Below are positions 63,870 through 64,000 of a stretch of 64,000 nt of DNA, piece by piece. The notes beneath the pieces were generated by a model. It was not told the DNA's origin. It saw only the letters and a list, made by a program, of their open reading frames with translations, and searched no databases. This DNA is from Fusibacter paucivorans (lineage in GTDB: Bacteria > Bacillota > Clostridia > Peptostreptococcales > Acidaminobacteraceae): positions 90,773 through 154,772 of the forward strand of contig NZ_JAHBCL010000005.1 of the NCBI RefSeq assembly GCF_018390735.1, read 5' to 3'. A program made the position numbers and the translations under genes. Position 1 is the stretch's first letter; the number at the start of each line of letters is the position of its first letter.

Positions 63870-64000
63870 TTATTGATTGATGAGCCCAATGCTCTTTAAC
63901 ATATTCTCTATGGTTGCCGCTGCTTGCGCATAGGTGTAATTTCCTTTCGGATCAAGCTGTTGATTGCCAATGCCGTTCATGATCTTTGCATTGACAATGC
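63870..64000 (-). CDS. SLH-domain protein (C-terminal fragment at window edge)
   Basis: The last 42 codons and stop of a gene that begins outside the window. The translation IVNAKIMNGIGNQQLDPKGN then YTYAQAAATIENMLKSIG is the end of a C-terminal SLH unit (the GIGNQQLDPKGNYTYAQAAATI part matches the usual FxPxxxITRAEAAxxL pattern). A strong terminator follows. It is the fourth SLH gene of the envelope locus. Confidence 0.82.
   Translation of the reverse strand, partial: IVNAKIMNGIGNQQLDPKGNYTYAQAAATIENMLKSIGLINQ

Overview
The window is ordinary chromosome of a low-to-moderate GC anaerobic Firmicute of the class Clostridia. The evidence is the rho-rpmE-tdk-DUF1385-prmC order, a butyryl-CoA-dehydrogenase-type gene with etfB/etfA, two genes of the lysine-to-butyrate fermentation pathway (kal, kce), several S-layer-homology (SLH) proteins, AGGAGG-type ribosome sites and many U-tailed hairpin terminators. 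A Peptostreptococcales/Fusibacter-like organism would fit, but that is an inference. I saw no tRNA, rRNA, insertion sequence, prophage or CRISPR array.

Layout. 1-3902 (minus): prmC (cut by the window edge), DUF1385 membrane protein, tdk, rpmE and rho with an acidic insertion. 4459-6291 (plus): exported protein with a copper-amine-oxidase-N-like domain and a transglutaminase-like fold without its cysteine. 6378-9012 (minus): LysR regulator and the kal-kce pair. 9094-11762 (minus): GtrB/GtrA/GT39-like glycan-modification operon. 12011-15802 (minus): pyrG behind a structured leader, and an SLH protein. 15975-19616 (plus): alpha/beta hydrolase, membrane-anchored MurF-like ligase, Ddl. 19750-24612 (plus): two-component system, zinc-ribbon/AMIN-like membrane protein, MscS channel.

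24775-31965 is an iron-regulated-looking island. A near-consensus Fur box precedes a methyltransferase, a family-5 binding protein, two permeases and a double ATPase. A convergent AraC regulator has its own Fur-like box. 32352-36079 (minus): a glycine-rich membrane protein flanked by tandem repeats, then bcd-etfB-etfA. 36324-39415 (minus): NitT/TauT-type ABC importer plus an anchored protein of unknown function. 39649-42059 (minus): partial methyltransferase-like protein and an NhaD/ArsB-type transporter with a partner gene. 42409-46737: DUF3298-type lipoprotein, a Mn2+ riboswitch (yybP-ykoY) driving a cation/Ca2+ exchanger, a possible His-rich 20-aa peptide and a MATE pump. 47107-52731: a soluble chemoreceptor behind a sigma-54 promoter, a Cache chemoreceptor, an unlisted 40-aa membrane protein with its own promoter and terminator, and an HD-GYP protein.

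52868-64000 (minus) is an envelope locus: four SLH proteins (the last cut by the edge), a small multidrug-export-type membrane protein, a tandem pair of paralogous single-pass proteins of unknown family, and a VanZ-CapD double protein whose CapD half carries its own strong ribosome site. SLH domains bind pyruvylated secondary cell-wall polymer, so sugar-nucleotide modification, VanZ and S-layer genes here plausibly serve one surface-assembly process. The most interesting leads are the Fur-controlled methyltransferase/ABC island, the paralogous envelope pair next to VanZ-CapD, the sigma-54 regulatory region, the pyrG leader, and the two small genes.
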